NCBI GenBank assembly: GCA_021018995.1
Contig: CM037588.1
Span: 96,632,765-96,696,764 of the forward strand
Direction of reading: 5' to 3'
Source: Chloranthus sessilifolius
Lineage: Eukaryota; Streptophyta; Magnoliopsida; Chloranthales; Chloranthaceae
Length of the DNA: 64,000 nucleotides
Shown one piece after another: positions 21,681-33,520 of the stretch. Numbering within the stretch: the stretch's first letter is position 1; every line of letters starts with the position of its first letter. Both the position numbers and the translations under genes were made by a program. A model generated the notes under the pieces. It did not search any database and was not told the origin of the DNA. It saw only the letters and a list, made by a program, of their open reading frames with translations.

Positions 21681-24350
21681 AAGGGCTCGGGTGTTTTCAA
21701 TGCATGGTTTGAGCCTCGACCATTTACCTTGAGTATTCTTCCATCCTTGGGATCTGAAATATCCACGACTCCGAGGGGAGGCCTTGATGACGATGTATGG
21801 CCCTTCCCATCGGATCTCAATTTGCTGTGAAAGAATTTAAGTTTAGAGTTGAATAACCATACCTTGGACCCCGATGAACTCTTTTCTCATGAGGCTCCTA
21901 TCATGGAATGATTTAACCTTTTCTTTGTACAACTGGAGCTAGTGTAGGCATCCATCCTCAGTTCTTCGATTCGGTGAGTTGAAGCTTCCTGTGGTTACCG
22001 GCAGGATTAGATCCATATTAAAAGTTTTGATTGCCCACAAGGCCTTATATTCTAATTCTCGGTAGATGGCATGCCTTGCCATAAACCGATCTGAAAGGGA
22101 CATCCCTATAGGAGTCTTGTAGGCGATTCTGTATGCCCACAAAGCATCATTAAGCTTAAAGGACCGGTCCTTTGTCCTTCTTCATGCTTTTTTCCAAAAT
22201 ATGTTTGATCTCTCTATTTGAAATCTCCACATCGGTTTGTGGATGATAGGGAGTGGCTACTCTGTGAGTGATGAGTACTTTTTAATAGAGAGTCAAGCGT
22301 CAATTAAAAGTGGCTTCCCCATCACTAATGATGGCTCTGGGAATCCAAATCGGAAAAATGTGGTCTTTGAGGAATCTTAAAACCACTTTGTGATCATTGA
22401 TTTGGTAGCTATGGCCTCAATCCACTTGGAGACATAATCCATACCAAGATGAAATTGTTTCCATTAGAAGGGAAAGGGGCCCATAAAATCTATGCCCCAA
22501 ACATCAAACAACTCAACTACGTGATTGGTCATAGGGCATTGAGTTTCTTTGGAAATCTTGCTTGATTTTTGGCGTTCTGCAAGATTCTGATCTTTGTAAG
22601 GCATCTTTAAAGATTGTGGGCCAATAGAAACCACATCGCAGAATTTTTACATTTTATTTACCCTTTGAAATGGCCTCCACAGCTGTTCATGACACATTGA
22701 CAATATGCCGAGAATTCATGGTCCGGACACACTTTACGATCACTTGGTCTGCACAATTCTTGAATAGATAAGGATCTTCCCAAATGAAATGTTTAACTTG
22801 TGAGAAGAAAAGATCTTTATCCATTCGATTCCAATGTTGAGGAATCATCCAATAGCCAAGAAGTTGACTATGTTTGCAAACCAAGGACTATGGGTATTGA
22901 TGGCAAAAGTTGCTCATCGAAATGATTCATTAATGGGTAAGCTATCATCCTCGATTGAGAATTGGATAAGTGATCACCACCACATTCTCCACTCCTTTCT
23001 TATCCTTAATCAGTAGATCAAACTCCGTAATAGGAGGATCCACCGATTAATCTGGCTTGGTATCCTTCTTAGGCAGAAGGTACTTTAGGGCGAGTGGTCA
23101 AGAACACCACAATTTGTGAACCTAAAACATAAGGCTGAATTTTTCCAATGCAAACACAATGGCCAGCGCTCTTTCTCGGTTGTTGTGTAGTTGAGCTGGG
23201 CATCTATCATGGATCTGTGGCATAAGCTATGACATGGGGAAGCTTATCCTTTCTCGCCTAGGACAGCCTCCTAGGGCATAGTCCGATGCATCACACATCG
23301 CTCAAAGGGCAGAATAGTCAGGACTGCAAGATGGGAGTCAAATCGACATTTCTTAAGGACCTCAAAGGTGTCATGCATTCATTAGTAAACACAAAAGGAA
23401 CATCTTGACATAGTAAATGGAGTGGCTTGGAAATTTTCTTGAAATCTTTGATGAACCTCCTATAAAATCCTGCATGCCCTAAGAAACTTCGATTTGCTTA
23501 ACAGTTGGAGGAGGCAAATGTGCAATTAGATCAATTTTTGCTTGGTCCACCTCTATGCCTTTATGGGAGACCACATGTCCTAGGACAATGCCTTGGTGAC
23601 CATAAAATGACTTTTCCCATTTTAGAACCAAATTGGTTTCTTCACATCTTTGCAACACCAACTTGAGGTGGTGTAAGCATTGGGAAAAGTGCTCCATAAA
23701 TTGAAAAGTCATCCATGAAGATCTCCATGAATTGATCAATCATGTCGAAAAGATGGCATACATGCATCTTTGAAAAGTAGCAGGCATTGCAAAGACCAAA
23801 GGGCATCCTCCTATAGGCAAAAGTGCCAAAGGGCGGTGAAGGTGGTCTTTCTTGGTCCTGTGGTACACAGGATCCGGGTTGTAACCAGAGTACCCATCAA
23901 GGAAGCGAGTAAGCTTTGCCGCAAGCTTATCAAGGATTTGGTCAATGAAGGGGAGGGGAAATGGTCTTTCCTTGTCATGGTATTTAATTTTCGTAGTCTA
24001 TGGACCCTCCATCCGATTGTTTGTCTGTGGTGGACATAAGTTTACCAGATTCATTGCTACAATGTTGATGCCAGATTTCTTAGGCACCACTGTGGGTGCT
24101 ACCCAAGCAGAATACGAAATGGGGTAAATGACCCCAGACATCTAGCTTTTGACAACTTCCTTCATTACCACTTCTTGCATGTGAGGATTCAACCTTCTTT
24201 GCATTTCTCTAGAAGGCTTGGCATCCTCTTCCGTGGATCTTATGCATGCATACTGGTTTATTCCTCCTAAATCAAGAATGGTCCACCAATTGCTTTCTTG
24301 TCTGTTTTAGAACTACCAATGACTCCTCTTCTTGCTCCTTTGTAAGGGAG
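21681..24350 (-). pseudogene. Element E pol region (RT, RNase H, integrase)
   Basis: On the minus strand, in element order: RT with a recognisable active-site neighbourhood and the HFSQCLHHLKLVLQRCEETN and GIVLGHVVSHKGIEVDQAK segments (about 23480-23740); RNase H (about 22960-23450); and integrase with [14 protein letters not shown] (about 22100) and a tail with DPKDGRILKVNG (about 21750). All segments are characteristic of Athila pol and similar to D and C. Heavily broken. Confidence 0.8.
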
Positions 24351-24649
24351 GAAGAAATAATCACAGTAGTGTTTGATGATCTCCCAAAACACATATTTCA
24401 GATTTTGGGGAGTTTTGAGTTCCAATTGTGTGAGAGAAAGAGGGCAGCAAAGGTACCTTGGTAACTTGTGGAAGAGGGAGAGGAGCAGTCTCCAAGAGAG
24501 AGAACTTGGTGAGTGCCTTGCACAAAAGCAGACTCCGTGCTGAATTTGATCTCCCTTTTCCTTCTTTCTCGGATCCCCAATCATTTTTAAATTGTGGTGG
24601 AGTCTTTACCTTGCGTAAATGTTTGTAAAGACTCCTCCACCACTCATCA

Positions 24650-25210
24650 ATGATGTCAACATGGAAACATTCTCAGAGAATTGAGGTTGAGTAACAGATT
24701 ATACACATTCAATTTAACTTTCATATTTCCAAAAGACACCTCCATGATGCTGCACTGCATTGAATGCATGCATTAGTCAGAGCAGAATGGTCTTCCTGTA
24801 ACGAGGGATGGCGGTGGTACTTTTGGTTGGTTCCATGTCCAACACCAAAAAGTCACAGGGTAGAAAAACTTGTCTACTCCTACCAAAACATCTTCAATCA
24901 ACCCCATAGGTTTCCTTTCAGATCTGTCATTTGTAACACCACTTGAGTGGGTTTCAATTCTCCCAAACCTAGCTTCTCATAGATGTAAATAGGGAAGCAG
25001 TTGACACTAGCACCAGATCTAGCAAGGCTTTCTCAATGGTGTGCTCCCCAATGATGCAGGGATTGTGGGGATTCAAGGTCTTGCATCTTAGGTGGTGTTG
25101 CAATTGATAGCACTTGGTTGATTTTCTCCTGACAAAGGCCTTCTTGGATAAATGTATCCTAGATTGCCTTTTGTGGGTGCACACCCTCTTTGAGAAATTT
25201 TGCATAGCAG
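24650..25210 (-). pseudogene. Element E protease region
   Basis: Minus-strand peptides NPHNPCIIGEHTIEKALLD and SVNC/LF match the retroviral-type aspartic protease region of elements C and D (GDHTIEKALLD..., SVNLLPY). In the living family it cuts the gag-pol polyprotein. Broken. Confidence 0.65.
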
Positions 25211-25314
25211 GGACTGTTTGATTGCATCAAGCGGTAGGTAGATTAATTTTAACTTGCTTGAATGTCTCCATCATTTCCTCAATTTTTGTGTTTTGTCAAA
25301 AGGAGAAACTGACT

Positions 25315-26900
25315 TCATTGCATGGGGAAATGGGAGGTGAGGAACAAATTTCTCCTCCTCATCTTTTTCAACAATTTTGTTATTTTACATTTTTCATTTT
25401 TTTTTGAATTTTCGATGTAAATCAATGACCATATTGCTATCCAAATTGTTGTTCTGCACTTGTTCTTCATCTTTTCCTCTTCACTACCTTTCGTGTTGTT
25501 TATTATTCTTCCACTTCTCAAAGTAGTCACAGCCTTTGATTTCCTCATGGCCATTTGAGGATTCTCCAACCATGAACTGCCCTTAGGATTGTTCACAAAG
25601 TGTTGGTGGGTAGTTTACCCTCTTCTCTAGCCAATGAATTTGAGAGTTGGCCCAGAGTTTCTTCAATTTTTTAATGCTCGATTTGTGAAGGTTCACCGAG
25701 ATGTAGTTCCAAGATTTTGAAGTGAACTCAAGACCTGCCTTCAAAGGTCGGGGATCTATGAGGGCAGGGCTGGTGCACTATTGCATGGCTTGTTGTTGGT
25801 TAGGTCATGAAAATTTGATTTATTATAAAATTCTGTGATATGGTGGAAAGTTTGAAAGGTAATTGATTTTTGGGTCATTGCTAATGGTAATTTCCGATTC
25901 CACCTCGAGATTAGGATGGGATCTCCATGGGTAGTCATTCGATTGCATCCGCCCATAAGACTGAAATGCATGAGCTTGTTCCATCATGAGTTCGGAAATT
26001 GTGATGCGTATGGACATTGATCAATGGAATGAGTGGGGACCGCATATCGACATGCCTCCTCTACTCTTGACCCATTTGGAGCTTTAAATGAGTTCATCCT
26101 ATCAAATTTTGTGGTCAAATTATCCACTTTCCTTTCCACTCATTGACTTCATAAACTTTCCTCTTGTGAATTGGGGATTATTCATCCTAGGATTCTCGGT
26201 GTCCCTTGGCGCGTAGATTCTCTTTGGGTTGAATTTTCTCCAATCACCTCAAAGAGGTCCCAAACCTCTTCAACTGCTTTTCGCAAGTAGGTACCTCCAC
26301 AAGAGGCATCCACCATGTTCTTGCCCTTCCGATTCCTTGATAGAAGCTTTGAACCAAATGCCATTTAGGAATTTGATGGTGAGGGCATTGCCTTATCAGC
26401 TTCTTTAAACCTTTCCCATGCTTCATGGAAAGTTTCATTGAGTTTTGGGAGAAAGAGATGATGCTTTGTCTCGCTTGGCTGGTTTTAGTCATTGGGAAAT
26501 ATTTTGACAAAATTGACATTGCAAATCATTCCATGATGTGATCTTTGTTGGTGCTAACATAGATAACCATGCTCTAGCTTTGTCCTTTAATGAAAAAGGA
26601 AAGAGCCTAAGTTTGGTTGCCTTCGACCAGCCCAAATATGTTAAATGTTGTGCATAAAGCGAAATTCATCAATGTGTTTGTAAGGGTCTTCCTTACTCAA
26701 TCCATGGAATGAAGGCAACATTTGGATGGTGGAGGACTTAATTTCATAATTTCCTCCACTGGGAAATTGAATGCAAAATGGGAATTATAAGCACCGTGGG
26801 CAAAGTAGTCTCTTAACAATCTCTTCTTCACCCATTTCAGATGTCCGTGATGTATGTCGGTTTCTTAGGAGTCTTTCAACTTCAATTTAACGGAGAATCT
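25315..26900 (-). pseudogene. Element E gag region
   Basis: Minus-strand peptides KTSQARQSIISFSQNSMK, QCPHHQIPKWHLVQSFYQGI and MVDASCGGTYLRKAVEEVWDLFEVIGENS align in order with gag of C (MVDASCGGSYLHKIADEAWELFDKIGENS) and D. The later part holds AVTTLRSGRIINN, as in C. Broken. Confidence 0.75.
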
Positions 26901-27076
26901 CGTGATTGAGGGTTCTCCGCCAAACATACAACTCGTAGAGAGTTTGGTATAGCAAAACTCTATTTAAGAACTTTCCTTTCTTTTACATAGTTGCATAAAA
27001 AATAACAACAAAATTAATAAATGACTGATAAATGAAAATAAACATAGGTCTATCTATTTTAGAACAAACTTCCCGA

Positions 27077-27092
27077 ACGACGCCTAAAAACT
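27077..27092 (-). promoter_or_regulatory. Primer binding site of element E
   Basis: Lies directly after the 5' LTR end (AGCAACAACA then AGTTTT). It corresponds to the TGGCGCCG-type site of Athila elements, complementary to the 3' end of an Asp-type tRNA. Slightly diverged. Confidence 0.65.
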
Positions 27093-28993
27093 TGTTGTTG
27101 CTCCAAGTGTGCCATAATTGTGTGCATTATGAATCAAAATTAAAGAATTAAAGAATGCTAGGTTAGATGGATGTTAACTTATGAAAGGGATATCAGCACA
27201 TTGGGGCTAACACTGGCCTGCAAGATCAGGGCTAATTGTAGCAAGTTTTAAAAGTAAGTATTTCAAGATCGTCCACAGAGAATTTTGTCTAAACCGAGAG
27301 ATAAACCTCCAGATCCGTATACCAGATCCGGCTCTATAATTATCTAAAAAAAGAATAGATAAAAGAGAGTGTTGGATTGTGTCACATTTAACTATAAGCA
27401 AATAAAGAAAAGAACTAACTACATGATCCATCCTAGTTAGAGATGTTTGTTTAAAATAAGACAAATGCAAAAATAATAGCTTCATGTACTTTAGCCTCGA
27501 ATTTTAATGGAGAATCATGTAGTTCAACAGAGCAGATTCAATCTTCATCGCTAAAGACGGATGTAAGAGAAATAAATCCGAATTAAGGAATAGGTTTAGA
27601 CTTATGGCTATGATCATCCACTTAAATGGTCACAGATCATCCAATAGTTGTGGCCTATTCTTTAGTTCGTAACATGAACATCGTAAATGCTAGAATTAGG
27701 TTACCAACGCTTACGGGGTGATGAATTAAGGGAAGTTGCATGCGGATGAGTGAATCTAAAGAAGTCTAATGCACTAAGGTGAACATTCAGAACCCTCGAC
27801 ATGACTCCAATGGAGAAGACACAAATTACAGCAACCTTTTAAAATCCAAAATTACAATTACAGAGCACGGCTTCTTAGAGAGCCCTCAGACTTACAGTCT
27901 GAGCTTCTTAGAGAGCCCTCAGACTTACAGTCTTGAATCCGAACTTGGAAGTACAAATCACTCACAATGGCTCTCAAAGGTAAACTACAAGAAGGGATTA
28001 CAGGGGGTTCAGATAAGCTATCTGACCGGAATGAGGGAAACAGAGATGAAAACTCTAAAATCTGGATGCCCAATTTGGGCGAATGGCTTCTCTATTTATA
28101 CTTTTTCCTCCATCCTGCGCATGGCTGGATTGACCAATCAGAATGCTTTAGATCTGGATTGCCCAATGAGGGTTGGGATCGGATCTGTTTTTGGCCAATG
28201 GAAATGCTCGATCCGGTTCGCCAATCGGTGCGAAGCATCAATTCTGCTTATGGGTTTGAAATTGTTGAGCTTCGGAAGTTCTCGCCAGTAATTTAACTTT
28301 GGGCGCTCACATGGGTTGGAATATGCCTTCGGATCTTGATTGGAACCTTTCGGAATGTTCTTGGTCTTTTGATTGCATTGGGGCACGTGCAAAGTTTCCT
28401 AAAATACCCTTCGGACGAGCTGCAAATCCTCAGAATACCTCTCCGCAGAGTTCAGGGGCCTTTTCGCACAGTTCAATGACTTCTGAAGCTCTGTTCGCAA
28501 AGTTCAATCTTCTTTTCGAGGAGTTCAGATGCTCTTCGAAAGCTACACCTGGAGTTTTAGTCCTTTTCGCAGAGTTTAGGGGCCTTTTCGCAAAGTTCAA
28601 TGACTTCTGAAGCTCTGTTCGCAAAGTTCAATCTTCTTTTCGAGGAGTGTTTTCTTCTTTTCGCAAAGTTCAAGGTTCTTTACGAAAAGTGCAAGTTCTT
28701 TGCGAAAAGAACTTTGTAGTGCATTTCTCTGTTCGAAATGTTCCCTGCTTCTCTTACAGGTCTTTGCCTCTTCTATTTAGACCTTTCCACAGCTGATGAG
28801 GTTGTTTCTTCACTTCCTTCCTTTGGACTGACATGGATTGTCATCTTTTTGGCACTTTTGAGCTGCTTTTATGGTTAAGCGTGTCTTTATTGTTAGCTGC
28901 AACATAGGCACTTAAAATACTTATTTAGTTCTCTCAAGGGTCTATCAAGGCCCAGATTAAGGGGTGAAAAATGGTATTTTCCAGTTCTCAACA
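27093..28993 (-). repeat. 5' LTR of element E
   Basis: Begins in element sense TGTTGAGAACTGGAAAATAC and ends CAACAACA before the PBS. It has a TATA box (28093-28100, minus strand), the 33-bp tandem duplication (27871-27934) and a word array at 28410-28740 with a 124-bp tandem duplication. From 27871 to 28130 it is nearly identical to the other LTR; elsewhere the two differ mainly by small gaps. Confidence 0.9.
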
Positions 28994-29740
28994 GAGGGCT
29001 AGGCTCATGATCTGAGCATAGGTCTCTTCTTGAAATAGTGAGATTCTCGCCTCAATGGATGGTCTTAAACCACACTTGAATTTCTTGGCCTTCATTAGTT
29101 CTGTGCCCATGTGTTGAGGGGCGAATCTAGACAATCTGGTGAACTCTGCCTCATACTCATGTACAGACATCTTGCCTTGCTCAAGAGATATAAACTTTAC
29201 CTCCCACTGGTCTCAGATCACCTTGGTGAAGTATTTCTCATGAAAAGTGTCCACGAAATCCACCGAAGTCCATGGCGCATTTGGATTTTCTTCTACTCTG
29301 GTTCTTTCTACTAATTGCCACCATGGGTCGGCTTCCCCCTCTAGCTGGAAAGATGCCTAGTTGACCTTTTCATCCTCTATACACTGAATCCTCTTAAGGA
29401 TCTTCTCAATCTGGTTCAGCCATTTCTCCCCCTTAAGAGGTTCGGCCTGACCATAGAAACTAGTAGGTTTCATCCTCCTGAACTTCTCAAATCCTGAAGA
29501 TTGATTTCTCTCTGCAAGTACGGTTGCCTATTGGGTCATTGTGTTAGCCATGGTCTCCAACAGTTTCCTATCCTGATCACTACTTCCTCCTTCTCTTGGA
29601 GGAACATTACTGGTGCTCGTGTTGTTACCCCCTCTTAAGGGAGTGATATTTGGGCCAGTGGCTACACCTTCCCCACTTAGCATGCTCCTAGTATGAATCA
29701 TTCTGGGTCTACCCCTTGGAGTCGTATTGACCTGTCACAA
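28994..29740 (-). pseudogene. Chromovirus gag F, N-terminal part (right of E)
   Basis: Minus-strand reading gives MIHTRSMLSGEGVATGPNI near 29700 and the gag core MSVHEYEAEFTRLSRFAPQHMGTELM (29170 leftward) with AKKFKCGLRPSIEARISLF. This pattern is typical of the Retrotrans_gag core of plant chromoviruses (Tekay/Galadriel type). It continues, after element E, in the piece at 17290-17758. Broken. Confidence 0.75.
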
Positions 29741-29910
29741 TCAAGCAAATGTCTTAACTAGGAAAGGTTATGAATCCGGCCCAAGTCCTAATGGAATCTA
29801 TTGCCATGTCCGATGTCGTATACGGGACTTAGTACCATGTGCTCTAACAGAGTATGGTGTCACATGGACCTAAAGCCGTTCTCTTTGATACCACCTGTGA
29901 CAACCCAATT
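29741..29910 (-). promoter_or_regulatory. Leader, iMet-type primer binding site and LTR stub of chromovirus F
   Basis: On the minus strand TGGTATCAAAGAG (29881-29893) matches the 3' end complement of initiator Met tRNA, the primer of chromoviruses. Just beyond it a short LTR end (GGGTTGTCACA, from 29896) survives. That stub is joined directly to a second gag fragment at about 29911, so the rest of this LTR is missing here. Confidence 0.7.
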
Positions 29911-30525
29911 TTAGGTGCAAGCGTAGCAGGTCTCAAGTAAGCAATCCATGCCGGCCGTGGTGGTGAGGCATCGAGAATCTCGATTTCTTGCTCGGTTGCC
30001 CTTGGGAATATGAATGGGTTTGACCCATTCTATTCTTACTCTGTTGCTCCCTCCTCTTATACATGTTGTTAATGTCTTTTTCTACTATGAGGGCTAGGCT
30101 GATGAGCTGAGCATAGGTCTCTGGTTGAAATAGTGAGATTCTCTCCTCAATGGATGGTCTTAAACCACACTTGAATTTCTTAGCCTTCATCAATTCTGTG
30201 GCCACATGCTGAGGAGCGAATCTAGACAATCTGGTGAACTCTGCCTCGTACTCATGTACAGACATCTTGCCTTGCTCAAGAGATATAAACTTTACCTCTA
30301 ACTTGTCTCAGATCACCTTTGTGAAGTATTTCTCATTAAAAGTGTCCACGAACTCCACTAAAGTCCATGGCACATTTGGAGTTTCTTCTACTCTGGTTCT
30401 TTCTACTAATTGCCACCATGGGTTGGCTTCCCCCTCTAGCTGGAAAGATGCCCAGTTGACCTTTTCCTCCTCTGTACACTGAATCCTCTTAAGGATCTTC
30501 TCAATCTAGTTCAGCCATTTCTCAA
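29911..30525 (-). pseudogene. Second chromovirus gag fragment F2 (unoccupied E target site)
   Basis: Minus-strand MSVHEYEAEFTRLSRFAPQHVATELMKAKKFKCGLRPSIEERISLF... then ALIVEKDINNMYKRREQQSK is the gag core of the same family as F. It matches both flanks of element E: 29911-30094 matches 17575-17758, and 30090-30525 matches 28994-29430. At the junction it reads CTATGAGGGCTAGGCT with one copy of GAGGG, the pre-insertion state. Truncated on both sides. Confidence 0.8.
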
Positions 30526-30578
30526 TCAGAACTCTGATGTCACACTGAATTCTCTAGCTCAGATGCTTTGATCTCACT

Positions 30579-31118
30579 TGTGATAGCCCGATTTCTCCCC
30601 TCGCAGAATCTAGGAAACAATCAGATTATCATCGAATGCAAATACTCCTAAATACACACAGGAATGGAATAGAGATCACACGATACTAACATAAATTTCA
30701 TTAGTCTAAATAGGATAAAAACTATCCCCAAAAACCAACCACCGGTGATGATCGACCATCACCTAAACAGTGGTTCACAATTACACATATATCAATATAC
30801 ACATCCATGGACCCTCCTCATACTATACCGTGTACAGAATTTATCTCTGAGCGTCTACAGATAAAACTTTTTGGGTAGAAGATCGTCTTCTGCCTCAGGG
30901 ATGAAATCAGGATCCTCCTCCTGACCCAAATTTTGGTCTAGATCTAAACCTGTGACATAAAAGTCGGGTGAGCTAACAGCCTAAGCTCAGTAGGAACAAA
31001 TTCAATATCACTTACATTCATCAAATCGAAGCATATAATTGAGTTAAAATTCAAAGTGCTTATTTTCTCCAAGGCAGGAATTTCAAACTAAAATTAGGGT
31101 ATGTTCATATACGGACAC
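30579..31118 (-). repeat. Partial chromovirus-type LTR
   Basis: On the minus strand it ends ATCGGGCTATCACA. A leader with a TGGTATC-like site (30565-30576) follows, the arrangement of a chromovirus 5' LTR. No gene is visible in it. It stops near 31118, where the truncated 3' side of element C begins. The rest of the LTR may lie beyond C (38431 onward), which I could not prove. Confidence 0.5.
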
Positions 31119-31600
31119 AAATAGCTATTCATCAGGGAACAACTCATTAATAGGTGTTGCTGCACATTCTTCCAAAATAATCCTAGAGAGGTGGTCAGCC
31201 ACCACATTCTCAACTTCCTTTTTGTCCTTGATCTCAAGATGAAACTCCTGTAATAGGGGGATCCATTTGATCAACCTTGGCTTGGCATCCTTCTTAGCCA
31301 ATAGGTATTCCAAGGCTAAGTGATCACTGAAAACCATAATCTTAGACCCAAGCAAGTAGGGTCTAAACTTGTCCACAACAAACACAACAGCTAGCAGCTC
31401 TTTCTCTGTAGTGGTGTAGTTTAGCTGAGCTTTAGCTAGTGATTTGCTGGCATAATATATCACTGTAGGTAACTTCTCTTTTCTCTGTCCTAAGACAGCA
31501 CCTATGGCCAAGTCTGATGCATCACACATCAGCTCAAAGGGGAGCGAGTAATCAGGGGCCTGGATTACAGGAGCAGTGGTGAGGCACTTTTTCAAGACCT
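31119..31600 (-). pseudogene. Element C RNase H region
   Basis: Read on the minus strand: [60 protein letters not shown] and the VADHLSRIILEE end. This is the RNase H domain of Ty3/gypsy pol, very similar to that of element A. It is cut off at the hinge toward integrase. Confidence 0.85.
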
Positions 31601-32640
31601 CAAAGGCCTCAAGGCACTCAGCAGAGAAGTGGAATGGCACATCCTGACAAAGCAGGTGGCACAATGGCTTTGAAATTTTATTGAAGTCCTTAATGAACCT
31701 CCTGTAGAACCTAGCATGTCCTAAAAATGATCTGATTTGTTTGACAGTCCTTGGTGGGGGCAGATGTGAAATCAAGTCCACTTTAGCCTTGTCAACCTCT
31801 ATTCCTTTGTGTAAGACCACATGGCTTAGGAAAATTCCTTGTGTCACCATAAAGTGACTCTTTTCCCAACTTATGACCAAATTGGTCTCGTAACATCTTT
31901 GTAAAACCAGCTCAAGGTGACTCAAACACTGGCTAAATCTATCCCCATATAGTGAGAAATCATCCATGAAGATTTCCAGGAACTTGTCAATCATATCAAA
32001 AAAGATTGCATACATTCACCTATGAAAAGTGGCTGGAGCATTGCACAATCCAAAAGGCATCCTTCTGTAAGAAAAGGTGCCAAAGGGGCATATGAAAGTA
32101 GTTTTCTCCTGATCTTGAGGGTCCACAGGAATTTGGTTATATCCTGAGTATCTATCAAGAAAATAGTAGAATGCCTTCCCAGCAAGCTTATCTAAAATTT
32201 GGTCAATGAAAGGGAGGGGGAAGTGATCCTTTCTAGTCTTAGAGTTGAGTTTTCTATAGTCTATGCAAACCCTCCAGCCAGTGGTCTCTCTGGTTGGCAT
32301 CAACTCCCCAGAATCAGTAGTGATAACTGTTATGCCTGACTTTTTAGGCACCACCTGGATAGGTGACACCCATTCTGAATCTAAAATGGGATAAATTACC
32401 CTTGCATCCAATAGTTTTACTATCTCCTTGAGGACCACCTCCTGCATGTGAGGGTTAAGTTTCCGTTGTATCTCCCTTGAGGGTTTTGCACCCTCATCCA
32501 GGTGAATTCTGTGCATGCAGACTGAGGCATCAATGCCTCCAAGGTCAACTATTGTCCACCCCATTGCCTTTTTATGCTTCTTGAGAATACTCAATAGTGC
32601 CTCCTCCTACTTAGCATTGAGAGAGAAGGAGATAATCACT
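31601..32640 (-). pseudogene. Element C reverse transcriptase region
   Basis: The minus strand shows RVCIDYRKLNSKTRKDHFPL, the FIDQILDKLAG segment, YSGYNQIPVDPQDQEKTTF and PFGTFSYRRMPFGLCNAPAT. The active-site block (IFMDDFSLYG) and the [18 protein letters not shown] tail follow. This is a near-complete plant Ty3/gypsy RT. It copies element RNA to cDNA from the Asp-type tRNA primer. Few breaks. Confidence 0.88.
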
Positions 32641-33520
32641 AGAAGCTTGTTATTCTACCCCAAGAAGGCATATTTTAATGTGACTGGGAGTTGTTTCAGC
32701 TCCAACTCAGGGGGGCTTTCAATTGAAGGCAGCAAGGGTGCCTTTGCAGTTTGAGAAAGGGGCAGCAATTTATGTTTACAACTGGAATGTTGCACTAGGC
32801 CCACAGAAGACTCTATTTTGGTGTTGTCTTCTATCATGAACACTTGGGCCTCCTTCTCAAATAAACTCCATATATTTACCAGGTTATCAGCAATATTATC
32901 CCAATTCAGCAGATTGGATAATTCTTCTTCTACTAGGCCATCTAGTACATCTATTGCAAAGCAATCCTTAATGTCCATCTGAGGATGCCCAGCAGCTTGG
33001 TACACATTTAGTTGGGCCTTCAGTCTCCAAAGGTCACCTCCATCACCCCTGACCTATATTGTATGCAAGCATTTGCAGTGGCCAAGAATGGCCTTCCGAG
33101 GATGATAGGAATTGGGGCTTTACTCTTGCAAGGGTCCATGTCCAAAAAAAGGAAATCAACAGGATAGTAGAACTTGTCCACCCCTACCAGAATATCCTCT
33201 ACCACACCAACAGGTCTCCTCTCAGACCTATCAGCCAGTTGGAGCACAACTGATGTGGATTTAAGCTCCCCCAAACTTAGTTCCTCATATACAAAATATG
33301 GAAGCAGGTTCACACTGGCCCCTACGTCCAAGAGGGCTTTACCAATGGTATGGTTTCCAATTATGCAAGGGATAGTAGGTACCCTAGGGTCTTGAAGTTT
33401 CTCAGGTGTGGCAATGGACAGAACTAACACAACATGCTCAACAGCAAACACCTTTTTGGACAACTGCACCCTTGCTTTCCTTTTCTGCATACAGAGGTCC
33501 TTCAAGAACTTGGCATAGGC
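32641..33520 (-). pseudogene. Element C protease region and linker
   Basis: Minus strand: PTIPCIIGNHTIGKALLDVGASVNLLPYF, then LQLADRSERRPVGVVEDILVGVDKF and PIPIILGRPFLATANACIQYRSG. This is the aspartic-protease-like domain typical of Athila, with the ILGRPFL fold signature. The linker toward RT (DCFAIDVLDGLVEEE) is as in D. Protease cuts the polyprotein. Confidence 0.85.

Larger units (their letters stand above)
17759..28993 (-). mobile_element. Athila-lineage element E, two LTRs, inserted in chromovirus gag
   Basis: Both LTRs are present (17759-19641 is the 3' LTR, 27093-28993 the 5' LTR), flanked by the duplication GAGGG (17754-17758 and 28994-28998). A PBS follows the 5' LTR (27077-27092, minus strand) and a PPT precedes the 3' LTR. 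Between them, on the minus strand, are gag, protease, RT, RNase H and integrase remnants and a 3' non-coding region. The env-like gene found in A and D is not recognisable, which explains the shorter length (11.2 kb against 15.4 kb for D). Heavily broken, with many small breaks. The LTRs share long identical blocks, so the insertion looks moderately young. Confidence 0.9.
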
